Source: Methylomonas koyamae
GTDB taxonomy: Bacteria; Pseudomonadota; Gammaproteobacteria; Methylococcales; Methylomonadaceae
NCBI RefSeq assembly: GCF_001644025.1
Contig: NZ_LUUK01000177.1
Span: forward strand, 101,172-165,171
Length of the DNA stretch: 64,000 bases
Reading direction: 5' to 3'
Of this stretch, positions 51,784 to 60,670 are shown piece by piece. The notes beneath the pieces were generated by a model. The model had not been told where the DNA came from. It saw only the letters and a program-made list of their open reading frames with translations, and did no database searches. A program made the position numbers and the translations under genes. Within the stretch, counting starts at the first letter, position 1, and every line of letters begins with the position of its first letter.

Positions 51784-52899
51784 ATGCGATTTATCCATTT
51801 GTTATGTCTTGTCGGGTTCCTGTCGGCATCCGCTTGCGATCAGCACGACTCAGAGCCTTCGGCTCAACCCAAATCCCAGGAACCGGCTTCGACCATCGCC
51901 AAACACAGCGTTTCGCTACGCCCGGATTCATTGCCCTATGTCACGATTAAGGAAATCCAACCGGAGGCTTTCGCGGGCACGATTTCCGCGCCTGCCCGAG
52001 TCGATTTTCGCTCGCAGGCAATCTCGACGGCGGGCACCGTGGTTGCTGGACGAGTCACCAAGGTCTACGTTCAGATCGGCGACAGAGTCAAGGCTGGTGC
52101 ACCGCTGGCGACCCTGACCAGTGCCGAAGCGGCGCAAATGCGTTCGGACTATGCGCGGGCTGCCGCCGAAGTCGGTCGCGCCGAGGATCGTCGGCGGCGG
52201 CAACTGGAAATGCAGCGAACCGGCGTCGGCCTGGAAATCGAACGTGTGGAAGCCGAAACCCAACTCAAGCAAGCCCGCACGGAATTGGAACGTAGTCTGG
52301 ATTTCCTGCGTTTATTAGGTGATGGTGCTGCCGGTGAAGTGATTATCCGGGCACCGATGGACAGCATGGTTCTGAAAGCACATGTTTCGACTGGAGCGGC
52401 TGTGGAACCTGGTTCACCGTTATTCGATTTAGGTGAGCCCTCCGCCGCCTGGATCATCGCGGATGTGTTCGAAAAAGATTTGCTGCTGGTGGAAAAAGGC
52501 GCCAAAGTCGTCATCGAACTGGCCTCGTTGCCGGAACCCATTCAAGGGCATGTGGTTGGCGAGAGCGCGGCGATTCAGACCGATTTGCGGCGCGCATCGG
52601 TATTTATCGAAGCCGACGATCCGAAAATTCCGTTACGGCCTGGCATGTACGCCAGGGTTTCCATCGAAGCTTCCACCCCCAATCGAATCATCCTGCCCAC
52701 GGCGGCCATCCTGATCAAGGATGGCCGGGAAACCGTGGTTTACGTTGAAACTGCTCCCAATACGTTCGAATCGCGTCCTGTGCAAGTTGGTCAGGCGCGT
52801 AGCGGCATGACGCCGGTATTAAAAGGCCTGTCCGGCGGCGAACGGGTTGTGGTCGGCGGCGCTTTGCTGCTGGACGGCGAAGCCTCTCTACTACTATAG
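51784..52899 (+). CDS. CusB/CzcB-type periplasmic adaptor of heavy-metal RND efflux
   Basis: A 371-residue membrane-fusion protein. The N-terminus has a lipobox (FLSASAC), so it is probably a lipoprotein. It has a lipoyl/barrel-sandwich half (ISTAGTVVAGRVTKVYVQIGDRVKAGAPLATL), an alpha-hairpin (residues about 115-180), a second half VLKAHVSTGAAVEPGSPLF, and the beta-barrel and membrane-proximal domains (RPGMYARVSIEA). It bridges the inner-membrane pump and outer-membrane channel encoded downstream. The start overlaps nothing; direct repeat site D and a hairpin precede it. Confidence 0.9.
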   Translation: MRFIHLLCLVGFLSASACDQHDSEPSAQPKSQEPASTIAKHSVSLRPDSLPYVTIKEIQPEAFAGTISAPARVDFRSQAISTAGTVVAGRVTKVYVQIGDRVKAGAPLATLTSAEAAQMRSDYARAAAEVGRAEDRRRRQLEMQRTGVGLEIERVEAETQLKQARTELERSLDFLRLLGDGAAGEVIIRAPMDSMVLKAHVSTGAAVEPGSPLFDLGEPSAAWIIADVFEKDLLLVEKGAKVVIELASLPEPIQGHVVGESAAIQTDLRRASVFIEADDPKIPLRPGMYARVSIEASTPNRIILPTAAILIKDGRETVVYVETAPNTFESRPVQVGQARSGMTPVLKGLSGGERVVVGGALLLDGEASLLL

Positions 52900-52909
52900 G
52901 CGGCGTCCG

Positions 52910-55900
52910 ATGTTAAAAATGTTGATCGAATACTGCGTCCATCGCCGTGTCGCTGCCATGGTGTTGACTGGCGTCATTGCCCTGTTCGGCGTTCATGCCT
53001 ATCTGGAAACGCCGATAGAAGCCTATCCCGATGTCACCAACACCCAGGTTACCGTCATCAGCCTGATGCCAGGCTATGCGCCGGAAGAAGTCGAACGTCA
53101 GGTCACCGTGCCGCTCGAACGGGTGCTGAACGGTACGCCGGGTATGTTGAAAATGCGTAGTCAAAGCTTGTTCGGTTTATCGCTAGTCACCATTACCTTT
53201 AACGACAATGTCGATAGCTTTCACTCCCGCACCCTGATTACCGAACGCATGACCGGGGCCGAGCTTCCGGAAACGGTAAAACCGGTGTTGGCGCCTGATT
53301 ACACCCCGTTGGGGGAGATTTATAAGTTTGTGGTGGTCAGCGATCGCCATTCCTTATATGAACTGCGTTCCGAAATGGAATGGACCGTATCGAGGGTGAT
53401 GCGCCAGGTGCAGGGCGTAGCCGACGTGCTGACCTTCGGCGGCTATTACAAGGAAATTTACATCGAGATCGACCCGGTTCGGCTGGATTCTTTCGGTTTA
53501 ACTCTGGATGAAGTCAACCAAGCCATCGCCAGCGCCAACCGCAACGTCGGCGCCGGTTTCCTGCGCCACGGCGATCAGCAAATGGTGATTCGCGGTGTCG
53601 GTTACCTGGGTTCCGCCGAGGACATCAAGCAGATTGTGCTGAAAAGCGAAGGCGGAACGCCGGTCACCGTTGGCGATGTGGCCCGCTTGGTGCAGGCTTA
53701 TACGCCACGCCAGGGTGCCGTTGGCATGGATGACCAGAAAGAAGTCGTGGAAGGGATTGTGCTATTGCGCCGTGGCGAAAATCCTTCTCGCGTGCTGGCA
53801 GCGGTGCATGAAAAAGTCGAGGAACTGAATAGCCGCATCCTGCCGGCGGGGATGAAGTTGGTGCCGTTCCTGGATCGTACCGAACTGGTCGATAAAACCT
53901 TGCATACCGTTTACGACAATCTGCTGCACGGCTTTTTGCTGGTGGTCGGCGTGGTATGGTTGTTTCTACGCAGTATCCGCGGTTCGCTGATTGTGGCCTG
54001 TGTGATACCGCTGTCGCTGCTGGTGGCGTTTTTTGGACTCTACCAATTGGGCCTGCCGGCCAATCTGATCTCGATGGGTGCCATCGACTTCGGCATCATC
54101 CTGGACGGTGCCGTAGTACTGGTGGAAAATGTCATTCACCAAGCCAACCACCAACGCCCCCAAAATCATCGGGACATGGTGCACCTGATCGTCAATGCCG
54201 CTTTCGACGTTGCCAAGCCGACCTTTTATGCGATGCTGATCATCATTGCCGCGCTAATTCCAGTGTTCACGCTGGAACAAGTTGAGGGCCGCATTTTCCG
54301 CCCATTGGCCTTGACCTACAGTTTTGCCTTGGTCGGCGGCTTGGTTTTCGCGTTGACTTTAGTGCCGGCGCTGTGTGCCGCACTGATTCAACCCAAGCAC
54401 GCGATGATAGAAGAGCCGCGATTTTTGCTGCGTCTGCGAGAAATTTACCGACGCATTTTGGGCGTGGCGCTCGCTAGACGGTCCGCCACCTTGGCGGCTG
54501 CCGGCGGATTATTGCTGGCCGGCGCTCTCGCCGCAAAAGGTTTGGGCACGGAGTTTTTGCCGGAACTGGACGAAGGCGACGTGCATGTGTTCGTGGAAAT
54601 GCCGGCCAGCATTGCGCTGGGCAAAGGCCAAGATGTACTACTGGATATGCGTCAGCGTTTGTTGGCATTCCCTGAGGTCAAGGGCATTCTCAGTCAACAA
54701 GGGCGTTCGGAGGATGGTACCGACAACGAAGGTGTCAACATGAGCGAAACCTTTGTGCATCTTAAACCGCATGAGCAGTGGCGACCCGGCTGGCACAAAG
54801 AGAAACTGGTGGAAGCCATGCGTGAGTCTTTGGCTGCCATTCCCGGCGTGCGGTTCAATTTCTCCCAGCCCATCAAGGACAATGTCGAGGAAGCGGTTAG
54901 CGGGGTGCGCGGCAAGGTGGTATTGAAAATCTATGGCACCGATCTGGAAAAAATGCGCGCGGTTCTGGATCAGGCAAAAGTCAAGCTGAAAGTCATTCCC
55001 GGCGTCATCGATCTGGATTTGTACCGTGAATCCATCGTCCCACAATTACAAATCAAACTGAACCGTGCCGCGCTGGCACGGCAAGGCATCACCGTCGATG
55101 CTGCCCAGGATACCATCGAAACTGGCCTGGCCGGCAAGGTGGTTACCGAACTCTGGCAGGATGAACGGCCGGTACCGTTGCGGGTCACCCTGCCGAGTAT
55201 TGAGCACAGCGATACCGAACAAATTGCCAATCTGATGCTGCCGACCCCGGCTGGAGCGCGTATTCCCTTGCGAGAAGTGGCAACGCTGCCGACCGAACGC
55301 GGCAGAACCTCGATTGAACGCGAGGCCAACCGCCGTTTTCTGGCGCTTAAATTTAATGTGGAGGATCGTGACCTGGGTTCTGTAGTGCATGATGCGATGG
55401 ACGCGGTTGAAGGCAAAATCGAACTGCCCGATGGCCATTTTTTAGTGTGGGGCGGCGAGTTCGAGAACCAGCAACGGGCAATGGCCCGGCTCGGCGTGGT
55501 GGTGCCCATCGCGGTATTGATCGTACTGGGTTTGTTGTACGGCGCCTTGCAGTCGGCGCGTAGTGCGCTGGCGATTTTATTGTGCGCACCGTTTGCGATG
55601 ACGGGCGGTTTATTCGTGTTGCTGCTGTCCGGCATTCCCTTATCGGTCAGCGCGGCCATTGGCTTTATCGCCCTATTGGGGCAAGTATCCTTGATGGGAC
55701 TGCTGGTTCTCAGCGCGACCGAAGAACGTAGGCATCAGGGAATGTCCGTCATGGATGCGATTCTGAACGGTGCCACCGATCGCTTGCGGCCGGTACTCAT
55801 GGCCTCGATGCTGGCGTTACTGGGCTTGTTGCCGATGGCTGTCTCGACAGGCATTGGCAGCGAAACCCAACAACCCTTTGCCGTGGTCATTGTCGGCGGC

Positions 55901-56017
55901 ATGTTTACTACGTTTTTGATCGCGATGCTGGTGTTGCCGGTCATTTATTCTTACATCACCCCCGAACGGCTGATTACTCCGGAAGAAGCGGACGAACTCA
56001 CGGAGGAAACGGTATGA
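52910..56017 (+). CDS. CzcA-type heavy-metal RND efflux pump
   Basis: A 1035-residue HME-RND transporter with 12 helices and two large periplasmic loops. VHRRVAAMVLTGVIALFGVHAYLETPIEAYPDVTNTQVTV opens the protein. Helix 4 reads AIDFGIILDGAVVLVEN, the D-x5-D-x6-E arrangement of divalent-cation (Zn, Co, Ni, Cd) pumps rather than the copper/silver subtype. The start at 52910 (MLKMLIEYCVH) is 10 bp after the adaptor stop; a longer frame overlaps the adaptor gene. The pump exports metal from the periplasm or cytoplasm through the TolC-type channel. Confidence 0.93.
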   Translation: MLKMLIEYCVHRRVAAMVLTGVIALFGVHAYLETPIEAYPDVTNTQVTVISLMPGYAPEEVERQVTVPLERVLNGTPGMLKMRSQSLFGLSLVTITFNDNVDSFHSRTLITERMTGAELPETVKPVLAPDYTPLGEIYKFVVVSDRHSLYELRSEMEWTVSRVMRQVQGVADVLTFGGYYKEIYIEIDPVRLDSFGLTLDEVNQAIASANRNVGAGFLRHGDQQMVIRGVGYLGSAEDIKQIVLKSEGGTPVTVGDVARLVQAYTPRQGAVGMDDQKEVVEGIVLLRRGENPSRVLAAVHEKVEELNSRILPAGMKLVPFLDRTELVDKTLHTVYDNLLHGFLLVVGVVWLFLRSIRGSLIVACVIPLSLLVAFFGLYQLGLPANLISMGAIDFGIILDGAVVLVENVIHQANHQRPQNHRDMVHLIVNAAFDVAKPTFYAMLIIIAALIPVFTLEQVEGRIFRPLALTYSFALVGGLVFALTLVPALCAALIQPKHAMIEEPRFLLRLREIYRRILGVALARRSATLAAAGGLLLAGALAAKGLGTEFLPELDEGDVHVFVEMPASIALGKGQDVLLDMRQRLLAFPEVKGILSQQGRSEDGTDNEGVNMSETFVHLKPHEQWRPGWHKEKLVEAMRESLAAIPGVRFNFSQPIKDNVEEAVSGVRGKVVLKIYGTDLEKMRAVLDQAKVKLKVIPGVIDLDLYRESIVPQLQIKLNRAALARQGITVDAAQDTIETGLAGKVVTELWQDERPVPLRVTLPSIEHSDTEQIANLMLPTPAGARIPLREVATLPTERGRTSIEREANRRFLALKFNVEDRDLGSVVHDAMDAVEGKIELPDGHFLVWGGEFENQQRAMARLGVVVPIAVLIVLGLLYGALQSARSALAILLCAPFAMTGGLFVLLLSGIPLSVSAAIGFIALLGQVSLMGLLVLSATEERRHQGMSVMDAILNGATDRLRPVLMASMLALLGLLPMAVSTGIGSETQQPFAVVIVGGMFTTFLIAMLVLPVIYSYITPERLITPEEADELTEETV

Positions 56018-57321
56018 AAAACACAGATGGGAAAAATCGCCTTGTCCTACCAATAATCTATTTTTGCTTTGTGAGTGGTGTTTCGAGTTCTTCAATCGTG
56101 CTTGCCGAGGATTCGACGTTGCTTCCTGAGACAGTCACTATCCAGCAGTTGATGGAGATTACCCGGGAAAAAAGCCCCCGCTTTGCCACCTTGAGGCAAC
56201 GTATCGAATCCGCCAATGCCGAAGTGGTGGCGGCTGGAGTGTTGCCCAACCCCAGAATCAGCTACGGCCGATACGACTTGTTGACGCAACAGAACACCAT
56301 GTACGACGGCAATGTTCAGCAACAAGTCACCTTGGAGGTGCCGGTTTTGATAGCGGGCCAGCACGGTGCCCGCGTCGATGCTGCGGAAAAGAGTCGTGAA
56401 GTGACTGCCGCTGACATTGACGCCGAGTTTGCCGATTTGATTTATCAGGAATGGAGCTTGTTCGTCAAACAACTTGCGTATAAGCAACGGATTGCTGTGC
56501 TTCAGGAAACTGCTCGCTATATGGGGCATCTGGCTGAAATCATCTCGGGACGTGCTCGGGCCGGAAGCGCCAGTCGCTACGATCTACTGCGCATCGAAAT
56601 CGAAACCAAGGCAGTGCAAACCCGGCTCGAAACAGTCAGCAATGATCTCTCGTCAACCGCTGGCGACTTAGGCATTTTGCTGGGCTTATCCGGCTGGAAA
56701 CCACAAGCGGCGGGTAAATTGGATTACCTCAATGTACCGACCGATATTGAAAAATTGTGGATGGATGCCATCAGTCTGAATCCCGAGCTTGAGGCAGCAA
56801 GGCGAGGCGAAATAGCGGCAGATGCGGGGCTGGAACGTGCCGAGCGAGAACGTTGGCCAATTCCGTCGCTGCAAGTCGGTTCGGTTTTCACCGACAAACC
56901 CTACGGCAACACCAGTTTTGCCGGCGTATCCGTCGATCTGCCGATTTTCGATAGAGGCCAAGGTGGCGTGGCTCGCGCGAATGCCGAAAAACAAGCGGCT
57001 ATCCTAGCTCGAGGCCTGGCGAATGCCAGAACTCGTAGCGCCTTGGAACGTGCAGTGGATCAATTGAGCAAACGTCGAGCTACACGCATCAAATTTGAAC
57101 AGGAGGTGATGGGAAAACTGGTTGATCTTAAAGAGATGGGGGAAGCTAGCTATCAACTTGGTAAAGGTAGTTTGCTGGAACTTCTCGATGCCTCACGTTC
57201 TAGGACCGAAACTGAATTGACACATTTGGATTTGATGCAGGCGGAAATTGAGGCTGAACTGGACATTCTGAAAGTAGCCGGTTTGCTGACAAACACTGTC
57301 GACTCTGGGGCAACCCAATAA
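56014..57321 (+). CDS. TolC-family outer-membrane channel of the metal efflux system
   Basis: A 435-residue outer-membrane factor with a signal-like helix, then repeats of the OEP type: TIQQLMEITREKSPRFATLRQRIESANAEVVAAGVLPNPRISYG, QVTLEVPVLIAGQHGARVDAAEK, and in the second half LERAERERWPIPSLQVGSVFTDKPYG with DLPIFDRGQGGVARANAEKQAA. CzcC-like placement completes the tripartite pump. It overlaps the RND gene by 4 bp (ATGA). Confidence 0.9.
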   Translation: MKNTDGKNRLVLPIIYFCFVSGVSSSSIVLAEDSTLLPETVTIQQLMEITREKSPRFATLRQRIESANAEVVAAGVLPNPRISYGRYDLLTQQNTMYDGNVQQQVTLEVPVLIAGQHGARVDAAEKSREVTAADIDAEFADLIYQEWSLFVKQLAYKQRIAVLQETARYMGHLAEIISGRARAGSASRYDLLRIEIETKAVQTRLETVSNDLSSTAGDLGILLGLSGWKPQAAGKLDYLNVPTDIEKLWMDAISLNPELEAARRGEIAADAGLERAERERWPIPSLQVGSVFTDKPYGNTSFAGVSVDLPIFDRGQGGVARANAEKQAAILARGLANARTRSALERAVDQLSKRRATRIKFEQEVMGKLVDLKEMGEASYQLGKGSLLELLDASRSRTETELTHLDLMQAEIEAELDILKVAGLLTNTVDSGATQ

Positions 57322-57417
57322 CGTTAGGTGCAATTTTTGCTTTCCAAGCTAATGAAAGATTTGATTATTGGGGAAGATGCTTATTTGAGCAAGAAATTTA
57401 CCCTTGTGGGCATTTTC

Positions 57418-57437
57418 GGCGGCAAAGGTTTGCCGCC
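57418..57437 (+). terminator. GC-rich hairpin between the efflux operon and flgK
   Basis: GGCGGCAAA (57418-57426) and TTTGCCGCC (57429-57437) form a perfect 9-bp stem with a 2-base loop. No run of T follows, so a rho-independent terminator is uncertain; a structured flgK leader is the alternative. It lies about 35 bp before the flgK start. Confidence 0.4.
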
Positions 57438-57471
57438 TGTTGATAACTACCTCTATTAGCGGAAGATCGTA

Positions 57472-59136
57472 ATGACTATGGATATTATGAACTCGGCATT
57501 ATCGGGACTGGCAACCTCTCGACGGGCGCTTGAAACAACCAGCAATAACATCAGCAATGTCAACACGGAAGGATATAGCCGCCAGCGAATAGAGTTAGCG
57601 ACTCGATCGGAACAATACACCGGTTCCGGATATATAGGTAGCGGGGTTGATGCCGTCAATATCGTTCGTAGCTACGATCAGTTTTTAACCGATCAGTTAC
57701 GTTTCAGCACCTCTGCTTTTGCAGCTGCAGATACTTATCAGAAATTGAGTTCGCAAGTCGACAATTTATTGGCTAATGAAGCCACAGGATTATCGCCTGT
57801 TATCAAATCGTTCTTCAACGCGGTTAACAACGTTGCAAATGATCCTAGCTCAGTGCCTGCCAGACAAGTGATGTTGGCTGAAGCCGGTTCCATGGCGAAA
57901 CAATTTAACAATTTGGGTTCCCGTTTTAATGAAATGGGTAAACAGGTCAATAGTCAACTCGATACTATCGTGGGTGATCTAAACAACTTTGCCAATGCTC
58001 TTGCCAAGTTGAATGACAAAATTGTGAGCGATATGGGGCGTTCAGCCGGCAAGCAAATGCCGAATGAATTGCTGGATCAACGCGATTGGCTATTAAGCAA
58101 TATTGCCCAGAAAGTCGATGTATCGGTCGTTAATCAGGCGGATGGAGCCGTCAGTGTTTTTATTGGTCAAGGCCAGCCACTGGTATTGGGTGGTTATGCT
58201 TCCAGTCTTTCGGTGCAATCGTCTAAAACGGATACTACACAAAAATCAATTTTGCTTAACGGGCAAGATATATCACCGCAAATAACCAGTGGTGAGCTCT
58301 ATGGCAATCTGCATTTTCGCGATCAGGTACTGGATGTTGCTCAACAGCAATTAGGTTCTCTGGCGATGGGAATAGCTATCGAATTTAATGCTATTCATCA
58401 GAGCGGTTTCGACCTGAACGGTAACCCTGGGCTAGCGCTGTTTGATTTGGGCTCACCTAGCATAGGCGTCAAAAGTGTTGCGAAGGATTCAAACCTGAGG
58501 GTTACAGCGAGTTTTTCAGCCCCGCCGTCAGCGGCAAATATTGCATCCTATCGTTTAGATGTATCTGCCACGGTTCCCGATGTCACATACAATTTGACCA
58601 ATCTATTCGATGGCACTTCGATCAATGATTTGAATAACACCACATTGGCAAATGCGACCGCAGCTGCCGGATTTAGTATTAGCTTTCCAAGTGGCGTGTT
58701 AAATGTTGGGGATAGTTTTAAGATCGACCCAGCTATCGATGCAGCCCGCACACTTCGTATCAATAATGCCATTACCAGTCCGAAACAAGTCGCAGCGGCT
58801 GATATGCTGGGGTTTTCAGGGGATAATAGAAATGCCCTGAAATTAGCAAAGCTTGAGACACAGTCAATCATGCAAAATGGCAAGGCGACGTTTACTCAGC
58901 TATACGGTCAATTGGTTGCGGATATTGGTACAACAACGCATTCGGCCCAATTAAACCGCGATGCTCAACATGTCTTGTTTCAGAGAGCGAAAGGCGCTCG
59001 AGAAAGTGCGTCAGGCGTGAATTTGGACGAAGAGGCTGCAGACCTCATTAAGTATCAGCATTCCTACCAGGCTGCAGCTCATGTGGTTTCGATTGCTAAA
59101 AGTCTTTTTGATACTTTAATACAAGCGGTTCGGTAG
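57472..59136 (+). CDS. flgK: FlgK-like flagellar hook-associated protein 1, isolated copy
   Basis: A 554-residue protein with the FlgK architecture: N-terminal helical rod SALSGLATSRRALETTSNNISNVNTEGYSRQRIEL, GVDAVNIVRSYDQFLTDQLR, and a C-terminal helix ending AADLIKYQHSYQAAAHVVSIAKSLFDTLIQAVR. FlgK joins hook and filament. No other flagellar gene is in the window, and its neighbours are metal efflux and transfer genes. It has a good ribosome site (GGAAG, 6 bp). It may be a passenger in the hot spot or an adhesion or motility-modifying copy; either is inference. Confidence 0.9.
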   Translation: MTMDIMNSALSGLATSRRALETTSNNISNVNTEGYSRQRIELATRSEQYTGSGYIGSGVDAVNIVRSYDQFLTDQLRFSTSAFAAADTYQKLSSQVDNLLANEATGLSPVIKSFFNAVNNVANDPSSVPARQVMLAEAGSMAKQFNNLGSRFNEMGKQVNSQLDTIVGDLNNFANALAKLNDKIVSDMGRSAGKQMPNELLDQRDWLLSNIAQKVDVSVVNQADGAVSVFIGQGQPLVLGGYASSLSVQSSKTDTTQKSILLNGQDISPQITSGELYGNLHFRDQVLDVAQQQLGSLAMGIAIEFNAIHQSGFDLNGNPGLALFDLGSPSIGVKSVAKDSNLRVTASFSAPPSAANIASYRLDVSATVPDVTYNLTNLFDGTSINDLNNTTLANATAAAGFSISFPSGVLNVGDSFKIDPAIDAARTLRINNAITSPKQVAAADMLGFSGDNRNALKLAKLETQSIMQNGKATFTQLYGQLVADIGTTTHSAQLNRDAQHVLFQRAKGARESASGVNLDEEAADLIKYQHSYQAAAHVVSIAKSLFDTLIQAVR

Positions 59137-59234
59137 TTTAAAAAATTGCTTCAAACTCGGGATTCAGCAAATCCTGAGGGTTTGTTTGAAAAATTATTGC
59201 CTAGCCGAATTTTTAAAAAACAGAGGATAATGTT

Positions 59235-59741
59235 ATGAAAGTTAATTTATTGATTTTCTCAATTTTGTTAGGCGTTTTTGCTAGTAATAATGTTCTGGCT
59301 AAGCCTTATTCGTCGATATTGCCGGCGCAGTTTCCAGTCAAGAAAATTTTAATAACAGTTTCTAGTCAATCTACTAGTGGAAATGCAGATATCTATCATG
59401 TCTCATTAAAGGCAAATGGAAACAGTTTTTTAGCTAAAAACAATGAAAAGCAACCATTAAAAATTTCAACCGATACTTTGATTGAACTGCTAAATGACTT
59501 CTATTCGGTGCATTTTTTTGAGATTCCTGATACTTTTCATATTAAAAAAAAGGCAGTACTCAAGGATAATGGAATTGTAACTACTATTGTCAATAAAGAG
59601 CTTGCTGCTACAGATAGTAAAAAGGTTTGTGTGCAACTACGTGAATATAAGAAGTGCGTTTCAGTTATTGATAATCAACCTGCGGGTATTTCACAAATAG
59701 TGAATAAAATTGAAACCTTAATTGAATCAGCGGGGCGTTAA
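59235..59741 (+). CDS. AT-rich hypothetical exported protein
   Basis: A 168-residue protein with a signal peptide (MKVNLLIFSILLGVFASNNVLA) and a mature part rich in Lys, Asn and Ser with two cysteines near VCVQLREYKKCVSVIDNQ. No family recognised. Its base composition is far more AT-rich than the surrounding genes, a sign of separate origin. It lies 98 bp after flgK on the same strand. Confidence 0.6.
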   Translation: MKVNLLIFSILLGVFASNNVLAKPYSSILPAQFPVKKILITVSSQSTSGNADIYHVSLKANGNSFLAKNNEKQPLKISTDTLIELLNDFYSVHFFEIPDTFHIKKKAVLKDNGIVTTIVNKELAATDSKKVCVQLREYKKCVSVIDNQPAGISQIVNKIETLIESAGR

Positions 59742-60037
59742 CAGATTTTTAATTGTTTTTTGTGGGTTTGCCTTTAATTGTAAGGTTCCCTGTCTTGTCT
59801 TCTCGGATTAAAACTCCCTGGGAAATTGCACTGCCAGACTAAATTTGTGCATCATTAGTTTTCTACTGGATGCCGGGAAGTTGATGCCTGTATTAGACGT
59901 TGCACCTTCTTGGTCACATGTTGAAAAGTTGTGTAGATAATAACTGATAACAGCATTCGAGTCCGTTTTAACAATTGCGCTTTGAGAGCTTGTCACGGGG
60001 CTTAGATGAAGCGGTTTTGAATGTCAGTTTGGCATGG
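59742..60037. other. intergenic region between cargo and transfer genes
   Basis: This 296-bp stretch joins the AT-rich cargo end to the DUF4400 gene. A TGTAAGG at 59779 lacks the matching -10 and is not called a promoter. A 62-codon minus-strand frame at 59808-59996 has no recognisable similarity. Nothing else is seen; no att-like duplication could be identified. Confidence 0.4.
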
Positions 60038-60670
60038 CTAAACCCGCTTTTGCGTATTGGCCAACAGCACATTAACGGCGTAGGCCACGACAAAGACACA
60101 CATCGGCAGAGCTTGCGGTGGAATTGGAAACGGTAAGGTCAAACTGACCAGTAGCAGATACAGCGCGCCCAGAATCAGGTAAAGGCTATAGCGATGCGCC
60201 ATGGGGCTGGGGTAATCGAAATTGGTCTGGCTGATCTTGCGCCGCACCAGTCCGTCGACGACAAACGGCAACAAGGCGGCTGCCAGGTACGGCAACCAGA
60301 TGCAGGCCGTGGTCAGGCGCTTGATCATTTGAAAGATCGTGTCCCACAGCACGTTGAGCCGGCTTTCGATGAAGGGAAACAAATCGTTGCGCCCCACATC
60401 CTCGAAGCCTTTTGACATCTGCCGTTCACGTTCGGTTGGGATGAAATAGCGGAACACGCTGTCTCGGATGCCGGTGGTGACGAACAGGCGATCAAACCAG
60501 CGCTGTGCGGTATGGCTGATCTGTGATTCTTTATCGGCGCCAAAATAGCCGATCATCATTTGATCTTCGGCGCGTTGCAGCTCGCGCGTCCAGCGATCGG
60601 ACACGAAACTGGCCACCAGGATCACTTCCAGTAGCCACAGCATCAGGCTGAACAACAGATTGCGCGTCAT
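60038..60670 (-). CDS. DUF4400 (TraJ-like) integrative-element membrane protein
   Basis: A 210-residue membrane protein: an N-terminal helix LLFSLMLWLLEVILVASFVSDRW, a central cytoplasmic or periplasmic part (QRWFDRLF, FRYFIPTERERQMSKG) and three C-terminal helices (ACIWLPYLAAALLPFVVDGLV, YSLYLILGALYLLLVSLTL, MCVFVVAYAVNVLL). This DUF4400 pattern follows traD in SXT/R391 and IncA/C-like elements. The start overlaps the traD stop by 4 bp. The next gene in the ancestral order is traL at 14878. Confidence 0.85.
   Translation of the reverse strand: MTRNLLFSLMLWLLEVILVASFVSDRWTRELQRAEDQMMIGYFGADKESQISHTAQRWFDRLFVTTGIRDSVFRYFIPTERERQMSKGFEDVGRNDLFPFIESRLNVLWDTIFQMIKRLTTACIWLPYLAAALLPFVVDGLVRRKISQTNFDYPSPMAHRYSLYLILGALYLLLVSLTLPFPIPPQALPMCVFVVAYAVNVLLANTQKRV

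Noticed and set aside
51728..52117. A 129-codon frame overlapping the start of the RND adaptor gene
   Set aside because: Out of frame with a well-supported adaptor gene and has the arginine/serine-rich composition of a shadow frame.
52910..56017. Copper/silver (CusA) identity for the RND pump
   Set aside because: Helix 4 has the DFGIILDGAVVLVEN charge pattern of divalent-cation pumps, not the CusA-type sequence.
59779..59801. A fourth TGTAAGG box near the cargo/transfer junction
   Set aside because: No CGACT follows at 15-16 bp and no plus-strand gene starts downstream, so it is not counted as an ECF promoter.
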